Assembly: GCA_018401115.1 (NCBI GenBank)
Contig: JAGYKX010000003.1
Span: 40,883 to 104,882 of the forward strand
DNA: 64,000 nt
DNA from: Flavobacteriaceae bacterium
GTDB taxonomy: Bacteria > Bacteroidota > Bacteroidia > Flavobacteriales > Flavobacteriaceae
Direction: 5' to 3'
Every line of letters starts with the position of its first letter. Positions within the stretch are counted from its first letter, which is position 1. Shown one piece after another: positions 23,736 through 32,526 of this stretch. The notes beneath the pieces are model-generated. The model was not told where the DNA came from. It saw only the letters and a program-made list of their open reading frames with translations, and searched no databases. Position numbers and translations under genes: made by a program.

Positions 23736-25226
23736 GGTCTTTAATTTTTAATAAAGCGTCTGCAATATCTCGGTCGTTGGCCAATCGCTGCACTTTGTTT
23801 TGCCCGCCCAATTTGCCTTTGGTTTTCATAAACTGGGTAAAAGCGTTTGTAGGAAGTGAAGTGATTTTTAAGCCTTGCAATACCTTCCCTACTATGAGGT
23901 CTTTATAATAACTGTTTTGGTCCTGTAAAGACTGATCTAAGATACTGGAAAATAGACTTACATCTGAGGGGGCTTTTTCAAAAGCCACCAGCCACTCGTG
24001 ATAAGGCAATCCGCTACTAGGCGTTATCTGAGGCGCTACCGTAAATTCTAACACCCTAGCGTCTGTCTTTGTTATGGCCTCCTGCATGGCGTATTCCACC
24101 TCTTTGGCAATGACGTGTTCTCCAAAAGCAGAAATAAAATGTTTAATGCGCCCTGAAACTATTATCCTATAGGGTTTTAAAGAAGTAAATTGAACCGTGT
24201 CTCCAATATTGTAGCCCCACAAGCCTGCATTGGTAGAAAGGATTAATACGTAATTTACACCCATAGCAACTTCCCCAATAGTCAATCTTGGTGGGTCTTT
24301 TTCATAGAACTGATCTGCGGGAATAAACTCGTAAAAAATACCGCTATTCAAGAGTAGTAACATGCCTTTTTCATCGCGCAGGTCTTGGTAGGCAAAAAAC
24401 CTTCACTCGCAGGAAAAAGCTCAATGGTGTCTACTTTTCTTCCTATTAAATTTTCAAAATTAGCCCGGTACGGGTCATAATTAACCCCCCCATAAATAAA
24501 GAGGTTAAAATGCTTAAATAAGTCTCCTACCGGTTTGCCGCTGGCCGCTTTTAAACGTTCAAAATACATTTGAACCCAAGAAGGTATTCCGGCAATCACG
24601 CCCATGTCTTCGGCAATGGTTTCTTTAACCACGGCGGCTACTTTTGTCTCCCAATCTTCTATGCAATTGGTCTCCCAACTAGGCAATCTATTGCGCTGTA
24701 GGTAAGCGGGAACATAATGGGCAGAAATTCCTGAAAGCCTTCCTGTTGGAATATATCCAGAGGTGTCTAAAACAGGACTCCCTTGTAAAAAAATCATCTT
24801 TCTGGTCACAAAATCACTGTTTCCGCTCTGGTGTATATAATGCAGAATAGCGTCTCTTGAGGCCTTTACCTGTTCCTGAATAGAGGCCTTGGTAATGGGA
24901 ATGTATTTGGCGCCAGAAGTGGTGCCTGAGGTCTTGGCAAAATAAGCCGGTTGTCCTGGCCAGAGTACGTCTTTTTCTCCAGCAACTACTTTTTGAACAT
25001 AAGGCTTTAGATCTTCATAATCCCTCACGGGAACGCTTTTTATAAAATCCCCATGGGTCTTTATCTGATCAAAACCATGGTCTTTCCCAAACTGCGTATT
25101 GCGGGCTTGGGTTATTAGAGAAGCAAAAACCGCCTCTTGAGTTGCTACAGGCTCATTGGCCCATTGGGCGGTTTGTTGTACGATGTATTTAGCAAATATC
25201 TTTGCTGCAAATTGCTTTAAGCCCAT
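23728..25226 (-). pseudogene. GH3-family acyl-adenylate enzyme, broken by one apparent frameshift
   Basis: The N-terminal part (25226 to 24348, 292 residues) and the C-terminal part (ending 23728, 211 residues) together give the usual roughly 500-residue GH3 length. The break is in a run of six A (plus strand 24394-24399). One extra base there would join SEGFFAYQDLRDEKGM to LLLLNSGIFYEF without loss. The N-part holds the adenylate-forming motif KTSGTTSGAKYIPIT; the C-part has LYGYNIGDTVQF-like (WGYNIGDTVQF) and SAFGEHV. Plant relatives conjugate acids to amino acids; bacterial substrates are largely unknown. Both halves are well conserved, so this is more likely a sequencing indel than decay. 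Confidence 0.88.
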
Positions 25227-25229
25227 AGG

Positions 25230-26099
25230 TTAATTAAAGTCTATATAATTTAGGGGGTTTACCGGTCGGTCTTTCTCCCACAATTCAAAATGTAAATGTG
25301 CCCCTGTGGAATACTCTCCTGTATTTCCAACGGCAGCTACCACCTCACCCGCCAATACTTGATCGCCTTGGTTTTTTAACAAGGCCCCATTGTGTTTATA
25401 CACAGACAACATCCCATTTCTGTGTTGAATCATAATCACATAACCCGTGTCTGAAGTCCATTCTGAAAAAACCACAGTACCTGAGGTAATGGCTTTAACA
25501 GGAGCGTCTTCTACCGCGGTTATATCTATAGCATAATGCTTTATTTCGGGGTCAAATCCTTGAGTGATTAAACCACTTACCGGGGTAAACAAAGCGGTTT
25601 CCAGGGCATTGGCGTTGCTTTCAAATAAATTGTATCGATCTTCTAAAGCTACCCTGGCACGTAAAATAGAATCTTCGCGAATAGGGGTCAATACTACAGT
25701 AGTCGTGTCTAAATTAAAAGGAAGGTCCAAAGAATCGTTCTCAATTTGGCTGGGCGCGTAATCTCCCTTGAGCACCATACGAATACGTTCAATATACCTT
25801 TCATTGTAAGATATTATCTGGCTTAGAGAATCCGTGACTTCTACAAGAGAAACCGCTTGCCTTTTAAGGTCTGTTGAGGCGTAACCTGGAATATACTCTC
25901 TGAGGGTCGTAAAGGCCACAAGCACAATCGTGGCCGCAATTAAGGCAACAGCAGAAAGAGTGCCTACTACAAAAACATTCAGCCTAGACAGCTTAAAGGA
26001 CACCTTTTCTTCAAAGGTGTCTTCATTTAAGACCACTAGCCGGTATTTGTAACGCCATTTATTTTCAGAGCGCGACTTTTTTACTGCTTTCTTAGCCAT
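25230..26099 (-). CDS. M23-family peptidoglycan endopeptidase, membrane-anchored
   Basis: 289 residues. It has a basic N-terminus, one membrane helix (about 36-62), a periplasmic coiled-coil-like region and a C-terminal LytM/M23 domain. The zinc and catalytic residues are visible in HYAIDITA (H-x3-D), and in GAHLHFELW (H-x-H). It probably cleaves peptide bridges in peptidoglycan or regulates an amidase. It is the first gene of the run leading to GH3 (3-base gap), DUF6909 and the rhamnose genes, linking wall remodelling with surface sugar synthesis. A -7 box lies only 6 bases before the ATG. Confidence 0.92.
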   Translation of the reverse strand: MAKKAVKKSRSENKWRYKYRLVVLNEDTFEEKVSFKLSRLNVFVVGTLSAVALIAATIVLVAFTTLREYIPGYASTDLKRQAVSLVEVTDSLSQIISYNERYIERIRMVLKGDYAPSQIENDSLDLPFNLDTTTVVLTPIREDSILRARVALEDRYNLFESNANALETALFTPVSGLITQGFDPEIKHYAIDITAVEDAPVKAITSGTVVFSEWTSDTGYVIMIQHRNGMLSVYKHNGALLKNQGDQVLAGEVVAAVGNTGEYSTGAHLHFELWEKDRPVNPLNYIDFN

Positions 26100-26105
26100 A
26101 TACTA

Positions 26106-26113
26106 CAAAGATA
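26106..26113 (-). promoter_or_regulatory. -7 box for the M23-to-purD gene run
   Basis: TATCTTTG on the minus strand ends 6 bases before the ATG at 26099, so the transcript would have almost no leader. It is divergent from the tatA box TACTTTTG (26166-26173). Confidence 0.5.
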
Positions 26114-26165
26114 CATTTAGTATCACGATTTGCGAGGGAAAAATACAATCTTAGAACTTTTTTAG

Positions 26166-26173
26166 TACTTTTG
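26166..26173 (+). promoter_or_regulatory. -7 box of tatA
   Basis: TACTTTTG matches TAnnTTTG and ends 21 bases before the ATG at 26195. Confidence 0.45.
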
Positions 26174-26194
26174 TAGGACATAAAATTATTGATT

Positions 26195-26389
26195 ATGATC
26201 AGTTTAGTTCCTTTTTTAGCCTTTGGCCCCATGCAAATAGTTTTAGTTGTGCTTGTTGTTTTACTCCTTTTCGGAGGAAAGAAAATTCCGGAATTAATGC
26301 GTGGACTGGGAAGCGGAATCAAAGAATTTAAAGACGCCTCAAAAGACGACGCCAAGGATATAGATCCTAAGATTGAAGATAAAAAATAA
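26195..26389 (+). CDS. tatA: twin-arginine translocase subunit TatA/TatE
   Basis: 64 residues from the ATG at 26195. It has a single N-terminal membrane helix (about 11-28), then the family's [14 protein letters not shown] hinge and amphipathic helix, and a short charged tail. TatA forms the pore part of the Sec-independent pathway for folded proteins. No tatC is in the window. It is a single-gene unit with its own promoter and terminator. Confidence 0.93.
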   Translation: MISLVPFLAFGPMQIVLVVLVVLLLFGGKKIPELMRGLGSGIKEFKDASKDDAKDIDPKIEDKK

Positions 26390-26408
26390 AGGCCTTTTAG
26401 TCCTATCA

Positions 26409-26436
26409 AAACCCTTCAAATTGGAAGGGTTTTTTA
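26409..26436 (+). terminator. rho-independent terminator of tatA
   Basis: Stem ACCCTTC (26411-26417) with GAAGGGT (26424-26430), 6-base loop and a run of T. The A's on the left also allow it to serve the convergent DUF4837 unit. Confidence 0.85.
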
Positions 26437-26439
26437 TTT

Positions 26440-27429
26440 CTATTCCTTAATGATAGGGTGGAGGGTTTTAATAATAGCCTCTAATTCAAAGAGCGGTGTT
26501 CTTTTCTCTTTATTGGGCGCAAACACAAAACCCTCTAGCACTATTTTCCTATCTTGGTCTGGATCATTTAAAATATAACTCACAAAAGGTCCCGCCATTG
26601 GGTAGTTATGCATTTCCCAAATGCCTCTAACCTCTACGCCTTTATATCCAGCGATCTCCACAGGAGTTACATAGGGCATAAAAACTGTTTCCGTTTTCAT
26701 ATAGGTTGTTTTTCCAGGTACATCTGGCCCTGGAATATGGATTTTTACCACAGAATCTCTGGCGGCAACAATGTCTTCAATAAAAGTGTCTGGAAGGTTA
26801 AAGCTGTTGTAGGGTAGGGCATATGCAATAATATTACTACTCCCTGAAGGAATGGCCCGATCAATCCATACAAAGCTTTCTGTATGCATCCCCAGCCTGT
26901 AGGCAGAAGGAATATCTAGCCTAACACCCAATAAGTTTTCAATGCCTTTTTCCTGATTTAAGGAGCGCTTAAACCGCTGTTGGGTTTGGTCTATTTCCAA
27001 TGCCTTAAAAGCGGTTATGAAATCTCCTTTCTTCGCTTGAAACTGCTGTATCAGATCTGCTTGATCCAAACCTTTTACCACGCCTATTAATTGTGGTCTA
27101 GCGTAAACATCCTTTTTTATGTGTGCAAGAGACAAACTGTCTAAGCCTATCGCTAAAACTGTCCTGTTTTGCTTTACCGTTCCCTTAAAAACAGACGGGG
27201 GTATATACTGAATATGATGGGCTGGCTCCGCTACGGCCAGTCCTTTAATAGGACTCGTGAAAGCCTTTCTAACAGAGTCACCCACGGCACTCTGCCATAA
27301 ATCTTCCTCCATGACCACCAAAATAGACTGCACCTGACCAATAGATTCCGGCAAGTATTTGTAATTGGATTTTTCCTTACAAGAAGACGCTATAAAAAGA
27401 AGGACAAAGAAAAGGGCTACATTTTTCAT
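26440..27429 (-). CDS. DUF4837 family lipoprotein
   Basis: 329 residues. The N-terminus is a lipoprotein signal (LFIASSCKEK, Cys17). The body has the family's features: ILVVMEEDLWQSAVGDSVRKAF near the start, a mid-region RLDIPSAYRLG, and a C-terminal block GIWEMHNYPMAGPFVSYI. Function is unknown. It lies downstream of the lytic transglycosylase gene (10-base gap), which suggests an envelope role. Confidence 0.85.
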   Translation of the reverse strand: MKNVALFFVLLFIASSCKEKSNYKYLPESIGQVQSILVVMEEDLWQSAVGDSVRKAFTSPIKGLAVAEPAHHIQYIPPSVFKGTVKQNRTVLAIGLDSLSLAHIKKDVYARPQLIGVVKGLDQADLIQQFQAKKGDFITAFKALEIDQTQQRFKRSLNQEKGIENLLGVRLDIPSAYRLGMHTESFVWIDRAIPSGSSNIIAYALPYNSFNLPDTFIEDIVAARDSVVKIHIPGPDVPGKTTYMKTETVFMPYVTPVEIAGYKGVEVRGIWEMHNYPMAGPFVSYILNDPDQDRKIVLEGFVFAPNKEKRTPLFELEAIIKTLHPIIKE

Positions 27430-27439
27430 GCGGTTTGTT

Positions 27440-28984
27440 TTATGGGGAACAAGAACACAATTTCAAGGTCGTTCCTGGTTTTAATTGATTGTCCCAAATA
27501 TCGTTCCATTTTTTTAGATCGTCTACACTGACTCCTTTTAGCTTTTGGGCAATAAGCCAAAGTGAGTCTCCTGCAGCCACGGTATAAGTCTTTTGATCCG
27601 CAGCTATAGAAGGAATCTTTGAAGTGCTTTTTGGGGTGCTTTTTTGGCCTCCGGCCGATGCGTTTTGGGTTCCACTCAAAGGAAAAGTTTTGGGATAAAG
27701 GGTTAGTCTTTGTCCAATAGAGAGGTTGTTTCCACTCAATCTATTCCATTTTTTAATGTCAGACACCCTCAATCCATATCGCTGGGCAATTTTGCCTAAA
27801 TAATCTCCAGATTGTACCCTATATCTAAGTGGTGCTCCTACGGTCTGAAGGGCAGGAAAAGGTTTTTTTAAAAGAGCCATCTCTGCATCTACTGCAGCAT
27901 AAATACTGTCTTGTTGTTCTATAAAAAGTGTGGTAGAGGCGCTTGGAAGTCTAAGTGCCTGAGGCTTCCCTTCGATCTGAGGAATGATCCCTAATTTATA
28001 GACCGGATTCAATTGTTCAATGGTTTGTTCTGGCAAAGACAAAGCTTTAGAAAGTTGTGAAAAACTGATGGCTTTTTTAAGGTGTATGGTGTCTGTAGCG
28101 TAAGAGGCTGCAGCTGTTTTAGGCAACTCAAAGCCATGTTTTTCTGCGTATTCAAACAAGTACATTGTGGTGAGCAAAGCAGGAACATAGCCTGCAGTTT
28201 CTCTGGGTAAAAAACTTCTAATGGCCCAAAAATCATTCACACCACCTGCACGCCTAATGGCTTTCCTAACGTTTCCTGGTCCAGAATTATACGCCGCTAA
28301 AGCCAAGTTCCAATCGCCAAATATACCGTGTAATTTCTTTAAATATTTAAAAGCTGCTTGAGTAGATTTCAAAGGGTCTTGACGCTCATCTATATAATTA
28401 TTGACCTCTAATCCCATCATTTTACCAGTGCCGTACATAAATTGCCAAAGCCCCGTAGCGCCAACTTTAGACCTTGCTTTGGGGTTTAAAGCAGACTCCA
28501 CAATGGCCAAATATTTAATTTCCATAGGCATGGAAAGTGCGTCTAATTCCCTTTCAAAAAGCGGAAAATAATAGGCGCTTCTATGCAACATTTTTTGAAT
28601 AAGGACCCTTTTTGAAAGTAAATACATCTTAATAACCCCCTCCAGTGAAGGGTTGTAACGACTGTCTAAAATAGTTTTCTGATCTAAAAGCATCAAACGG
28701 GTTTTTAAACTGTCTGTAGACGGGTTAAAAAAAGCTATGCTGTCTTGAGCAGAATAGCTTATTTCTGGATCCGGAACCACATGTGAAGCAGTTAAAATAG
28801 AGTCTAAAACTGCGGCAAAAGTTAATGCCTCTAAGGAAGATTTTGAGATGGTGTCTGTTAGTATAAGCGCTGACAATTCTTGAGATAAAGAGGCTTCTTG
28901 AGATATGGGTATAGAAATTTCTTGGGCCACTAATGGCCCAAGAAATATCCATAAAAAGAATGCTGCGAAGTGTTTTTTCATCAT
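27440..28984 (-). CDS. MltD-like lytic transglycosylase with two LysM domains
   Basis: 514 residues. A signal peptide (MKKHFAAFFLWIFLGPLVAQ) is followed by a transglycosylase SLT domain (about 150-290). The catalytic glutamate is in AIVESALNPKARS, with GATGLWQFMYGTG and ALAAYNSGPGNVRKA. Two LysM repeats at about 388-431 and 468-511 (YRVQSGDYLGKIA and YTVAAGDSLWLIA) bind glycan. It cleaves peptidoglycan glycan strands. It sits between pgk and DUF4837 on the same strand with short gaps. Confidence 0.94.
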   Translation of the reverse strand: MMKKHFAAFFLWIFLGPLVAQEISIPISQEASLSQELSALILTDTISKSSLEALTFAAVLDSILTASHVVPDPEISYSAQDSIAFFNPSTDSLKTRLMLLDQKTILDSRYNPSLEGVIKMYLLSKRVLIQKMLHRSAYYFPLFERELDALSMPMEIKYLAIVESALNPKARSKVGATGLWQFMYGTGKMMGLEVNNYIDERQDPLKSTQAAFKYLKKLHGIFGDWNLALAAYNSGPGNVRKAIRRAGGVNDFWAIRSFLPRETAGYVPALLTTMYLFEYAEKHGFELPKTAAASYATDTIHLKKAISFSQLSKALSLPEQTIEQLNPVYKLGIIPQIEGKPQALRLPSASTTLFIEQQDSIYAAVDAEMALLKKPFPALQTVGAPLRYRVQSGDYLGKIAQRYGLRVSDIKKWNRLSGNNLSIGQRLTLYPKTFPLSGTQNASAGGQKSTPKSTSKIPSIAADQKTYTVAAGDSLWLIAQKLKGVSVDDLKKWNDIWDNQLKPGTTLKLCSCSP

Positions 28985-29003
28985 TTACACTAAGGAAATA
29001 AAC

Positions 29004-30200
29004 TTAAGCCATGGCCTCAATAGCCGCAATACCTGGAAGCGTTTTTCCTTCTAAGCTCTCCAGCATGGCGCCACCGCCTGTAGACACATAACTCACTTTG
29101 TTTTCAAAACCAAACTCTTTCACTGCGGCTACAGAATCTCCACCGCCCACTAGTGAAAAAGCCCCTGCTGCGGTGGCCTTCGCAATGGCTTCTCCAATAG
29201 CAATGGTCCCTTTAGCAAAGGTTTCTATTTCAAAAACACCTACTGGTCCATTCCATAAAATGGTTTTGGACTGCGATATGATTTCAGCAAATTTCGCTAA
29301 AGTTTTTGGTCCAGCGTCTAAACCTTCCCATCCTTCAGGAATAGCAAAAACATCTGCTACTTGTGTATTGGCATCTTTATTAAAATTGTCAGCAGCCAAC
29401 ACGTCCACAGGCAAATGAACCTGAACTCCTTTGACAGACGCTTTCTCTAAAATCTCTAATGCCAAAGTCATTTTGTCGTCTTCACAGATAGAGTTTCCAA
29501 CGCTACCCCCTTGTGCTTTAATAAAGGTGTAGGTCATTCCTCCTCCAATAATCAAATGATCTACTTTGTCTAAAATATTTTCAATAATGGTAATTTTAGA
29601 AGACACTTTTGATCCTCCCAAAATAGCCGTTACTGGTTTTTCTCCACTACTCATGACCTTGTCAATAGCTAAAATTTCTTTAGCCAATAAAGCACCAAAG
29701 CAACAAGATCCTTTAAAGAATTGTGCAATAATAGTGGTAGAGGCGTGTGCTCTGTGAGCAGTACCAAAAGCGTCATTGATATAAATGTCTCCCAAACTAG
29801 CCAGTTTTTTAGCGAAAGTTTCATCTCCAGCCTCTTCTGCTGAATGGAATCTCAAGTTTTCCAAAAGCAAAACCCCTCCTGGCGCCAAGGCGTCTACAGC
29901 AGCTTGGGCTTTTTCTCCCACACAATCTTTACTAAAGGCAACCGGAACGCCTAATACTTTAGACACCGCGTCTACAATTAAAGAAAGAGACATGCTTGGG
30001 GTTACCTGTCCCTTTGGACGCCCAAAATGGCTCATTAATACGGCTTTTCCTCCTTGTGCCAATACGGCGTCTATGGTAGGTTTCGCTGCTGAAATTCTAT
30101 TGGTGTCTGTGACTTGCTGTGCCTCGTTCATAGGAACGTTAAAGTCTACACGAATAAGGGCCACTTGGTCCTTAAAATTAAAATCTGAAAGTGTTTTCAT
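29004..30200 (-). CDS. pgk: phosphoglycerate kinase
   Basis: 398 residues from the ATG at 30200; the upstream ATG-like extension (MFVQFLKNS) is not family sequence. Typical motifs are [55 protein letters not shown] and the C-terminal GGGDSVAA. It transfers phosphate from 1,3-bisphosphoglycerate to ADP in glycolysis. A -7 box TATATTTG at 30227-30234 lies upstream, and the gene heads the run with the transglycosylase and DUF4837 genes. Confidence 0.98.
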   Translation of the reverse strand: MKTLSDFNFKDQVALIRVDFNVPMNEAQQVTDTNRISAAKPTIDAVLAQGGKAVLMSHFGRPKGQVTPSMSLSLIVDAVSKVLGVPVAFSKDCVGEKAQAAVDALAPGGVLLLENLRFHSAEEAGDETFAKKLASLGDIYINDAFGTAHRAHASTTIIAQFFKGSCCFGALLAKEILAIDKVMSSGEKPVTAILGGSKVSSKITIIENILDKVDHLIIGGGMTYTFIKAQGGSVGNSICEDDKMTLALEILEKASVKGVQVHLPVDVLAADNFNKDANTQVADVFAIPEGWEGLDAGPKTLAKFAEIISQSKTILWNGPVGVFEIETFAKGTIAIGEAIAKATAAGAFSLVGGGDSVAAVKEFGFENKVSYVSTGGGAMLESLEGKTLPGIAAIEAMA

Positions 30201-30226
30201 GGAGTTTTTTAAAAATTGTACAAACA

Positions 30227-30234
30227 CAAATATA
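30227..30234 (-). promoter_or_regulatory. -7 box of pgk
   Basis: TATATTTG on the minus strand, 26 bases before the pgk ATG. A TTTG lies about 16 bases further upstream, slightly closer than the usual 19-20. Confidence 0.45.
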
Positions 30235-30294
30235 CCTAAAATAAGCCCTTCAAATAGGGCTTAAAGATAAAAATTGAACTACAAGGTTTTCGTT

Positions 30295-30340
30295 TAACTA
30301 TAAATTAAGTTGTATAACTATTTTTTTAGTTGTACATTCG
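30295..30340 (+). promoter_or_regulatory. promoter with candidate BlaI operator
   Basis: A TTG at 30310-30312 and TACATTCG at 30333-30340 are 20 bases apart. Overlapping them are repeated AACTA/TAGTT half-sites: AACTA at 30296, AGTTGTATAACT at 30308, and TAGTTGTACA at 30327. These dyads resemble operators of BlaI/MecI-type dimers, so the regulator probably represses its own gene. The operator assignment is inference. Confidence 0.45.
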
Positions 30341-30364
30341 TCGTGAATATAAAAAACATTTTTT

Positions 30365-30730
30365 ATGAAACCATTGACCAATAAGGAAGAAGAAGTAATG
30401 AAAATTCTTTGGAGACTTAAGAAGGGGTTTGTGAAAGATATTTTGGAAGCCTACAGGGGCCAGCAAGAAATCCCTCATTACAACACACTGTCTACCATGG
30501 TTAGAAACTTAGAGGAAAAAGGCTATGTGGGCTATAAAGCATATGGAAAAACACATGAGTACTTCCCAATAATAAGCAAAGAATCTTATAGGGCAGTCTT
30601 TATGGAAAAAGCCATTTCAGATTTTTTCAGTGACTCCTACGCGCACCTTGTCTCTCAGTTTGCCAGGGAAGAAAAAATTTCCATCAGTGAATTAAAAGAA
30701 ATCATTAAGCTCATAGAAAAAAACAAGTAA
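30365..30730 (+). CDS. BlaI/MecI/CopY-family transcriptional repressor
   Basis: 121 residues. The family's beginning LTNKEEEVMKILWRLKKGFVKDI, the recognition region HYNTLSTMVRNLEEKGYVGYK and the C-terminal dimerisation helices are all present. It is a winged-helix DNA-binding repressor inactivated by proteolysis through its partner M56 protein. Here that partner starts 2 bases after the stop. No beta-lactamase gene is near, so a general envelope signal is more likely than antibiotic sensing. Confidence 0.93.
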   Translation: MKPLTNKEEEVMKILWRLKKGFVKDILEAYRGQQEIPHYNTLSTMVRNLEEKGYVGYKAYGKTHEYFPIISKESYRAVFMEKAISDFFSDSYAHLVSQFAREEKISISELKEIIKLIEKNK

Positions 30731-30732
30731 GC

Positions 30733-32460
30733 ATGTATACTTTTGTAGATTTTGCATGGAAAAACACGGTTATATTAGGCCTATTCTTTGTGGTGTACCG
30801 CTTTTGGCTGTATCCCAGAAAACAATTCTCCTTTAATAGACATTTTTTACTGTCAGGCCTATTGCTCTCTGTGGTGCTGCCGTTTATTAGCATTAAAAAA
30901 GTAGTCCAAATTGCTTGGAACCCGGTCATGGCTCAAGGTCCTTTTGAGCCAGTTGCTCAAACGACTCTTGAGGAATTATCCCTTGAACAAATTTTAATGG
31001 TCCTTATTGGAGTAGTAAGCGCCTGTGTTTTAGGGTGGATTTTAATCAAACTAGGTGGCATTATTAAACTGCTTATTCAAGCCAAAACCATCCAGAAAAC
31101 ACCGCCAAAATTACTGCTCTCCAATGCGGTTAAGGGGCCGTTTTCATTTTTAAATACCATTGTGTTTCCCACGCATTTATACCGCTCTGAGGCCTATGAA
31201 TTCATGCTTACCCATGAAAAAATTCACGTGAAACAGTGGCACTCTTTGGACATATTGCTTACAAACTTTCTATTGGTAATGGCCTGGTGGAATCCCTTTC
31301 TATGGGCCTACAGAAAAACGGTGGTAGAAAACCTAGAGTTTCTTACAGACCAACTCACTGTAGCCACCACCAAAGACTTAAAAACCTATCAATATATATT
31401 ACTCAAACAAACCGTGCCCTTAGACCATTTGAGTCTGGTGCACCCATTTTATCATTCATTTTTAAAAAAACGTATTATGATGCTTAACCATAAAAACAAT
31501 AAAAAAAATCCCTGGGCCAGTGTGTTACTCGCCCCACTTTTAGTAGGCTTTGTATTTGCATTTAATACGGAAGTCGTGGCTCAAATAGCGCCACCGCCGC
31601 CGCCAATAAGCCCAAAGGCTTTAGATACCATTCCGCCTCCACCACCACCGGTACACAAGGCAAATGGCTTTTCTGTTCCGCCACCGCCACCACCTGCTTA
31701 TGAAAAAAAGACGGTTTCAACAAGTACAAAGCTTTCAGTGGCCGTGACCCCCACATCTACTGATGAAGATTTAAAAGGAGACAATGGCTACAAAAAACTT
31801 TTTAATAAATACGGTGTGCAGCTTTCTTTTAAAAACATCAACCGAAATGCTGGGGGAGAAATTACTGGAATTAAAGCGAGCTTTAAGTCATATAATGGTA
31901 AAAAAGGCGTGTATGCGGTAAGTGGCACCGAACCTATCAGTGACTTTGTCTTTGAGGTTTCTTTAGACCAAAAAATGCAATTGACCGATGCTGCTTTTAA
32001 AGCTGCTCAAACGAAGTCTAAAGTCGCTAAAGGATACAAAAGCAGTAGGGTGGTAGTGAGGAATGAAGACGGCGAGATTATGACTGAAAATGTCTATGGC
32101 AGCAGTGATGAAAACATTTTTATTTTCAAAGACAGTGAGAGGAATACCTTGACTGAAAAGTGGCTGGGTAAAGAAGGAGATAGTGTTTTTTTTGTAAAAG
32201 GCCTTGAAGCCGCTAAAGAACAAAAAGACGGTTATGAAACAAAAATTGTCGTTAAGAGAAAGGCAAATAGCTGGACGGCAGAGGGTAAAAATCAGCCGCT
32301 AATTGTAATTGATGGAAAAATCATGGAAAAATTCAAAAACCTGAGTGAAATAGATCCAAGCAATATTGAAAGTGTCAATGTGTTAAAAGGAAATTCTGCT
32401 AAAGAAAAATATAGAGACAAAGGCGTGAATGGGGTCATTGAAATTATGACCAAAAAATAA
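30733..32460 (+). CDS. M56-family (BlaR1-like) membrane metallopeptidase with a TonB-receptor plug-like tail
   Basis: 575 residues. About four membrane helices flank the M56 zinc site HEKIH (161-165), with the third ligand in the ENLEFLTD block (199-206). Then comes a proline-rich stretch (about 285-325) containing several PPPPP runs. The periplasmic C-terminal part ends with a segment typical of the TonB-dependent receptor plug domain (LIVIDGK near 517, IESVNVLKG and GVNGVIEIMTKK). No penicillin-binding sensor domain is present, unlike BlaR1. It is the sensor protease for the preceding BlaI repressor; the ligand is unknown. Confidence 0.88.
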   Translation: MYTFVDFAWKNTVILGLFFVVYRFWLYPRKQFSFNRHFLLSGLLLSVVLPFISIKKVVQIAWNPVMAQGPFEPVAQTTLEELSLEQILMVLIGVVSACVLGWILIKLGGIIKLLIQAKTIQKTPPKLLLSNAVKGPFSFLNTIVFPTHLYRSEAYEFMLTHEKIHVKQWHSLDILLTNFLLVMAWWNPFLWAYRKTVVENLEFLTDQLTVATTKDLKTYQYILLKQTVPLDHLSLVHPFYHSFLKKRIMMLNHKNNKKNPWASVLLAPLLVGFVFAFNTEVVAQIAPPPPPISPKALDTIPPPPPPVHKANGFSVPPPPPPAYEKKTVSTSTKLSVAVTPTSTDEDLKGDNGYKKLFNKYGVQLSFKNINRNAGGEITGIKASFKSYNGKKGVYAVSGTEPISDFVFEVSLDQKMQLTDAAFKAAQTKSKVAKGYKSSRVVVRNEDGEIMTENVYGSSDENIFIFKDSERNTLTEKWLGKEGDSVFFVKGLEAAKEQKDGYETKIVVKRKANSWTAEGKNQPLIVIDGKIMEKFKNLSEIDPSNIESVNVLKGNSAKEKYRDKGVNGVIEIMTKK

Positions 32461-32486
32461 TAATAACCATTTTTAAGAAAAAGATC

Positions 32487-32513
32487 AAAAGCCGCCTTTA
32501 AAGGCGGCTTTTT
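32487..32513 (+). terminator. terminator of the BlaI/M56 operon
   Basis: Perfect palindrome GCCGCC-TTTAAA-GGCGGC (32491-32508) flanked by A and T runs. Confidence 0.9.
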
Positions 32514-32514
32514 G

Positions 32515-32522
32515 TATCTTTG
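32515..32522 (+). promoter_or_regulatory. -7 box of the delta' gene, suggesting a leaderless transcript
   Basis: TATCTTTG ends only 4 bases before the ATG at 32527 and directly follows the T-run of the upstream terminator. Transcription would begin at or next to the start codon. Confidence 0.55.
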
Positions 32523-32526
32523 AAAC

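Noticed and set aside
29785..30264. Long open frame on the plus strand opposite pgk
   Set aside because: It is a shadow of the strongly conserved pgk frame and resembles no family.
31219..31234. Possible third parS around CACGTG in the M56 gene
   Set aside because: Only the right half matches; the left half has three mismatches, and the bases encode the conserved zinc motif HEKIHV.
30365..32460. Beta-lactam resistance system
   Set aside because: No beta-lactamase or penicillin-sensor domain; BlaI/M56 pairs have broader roles in Bacteroidota.
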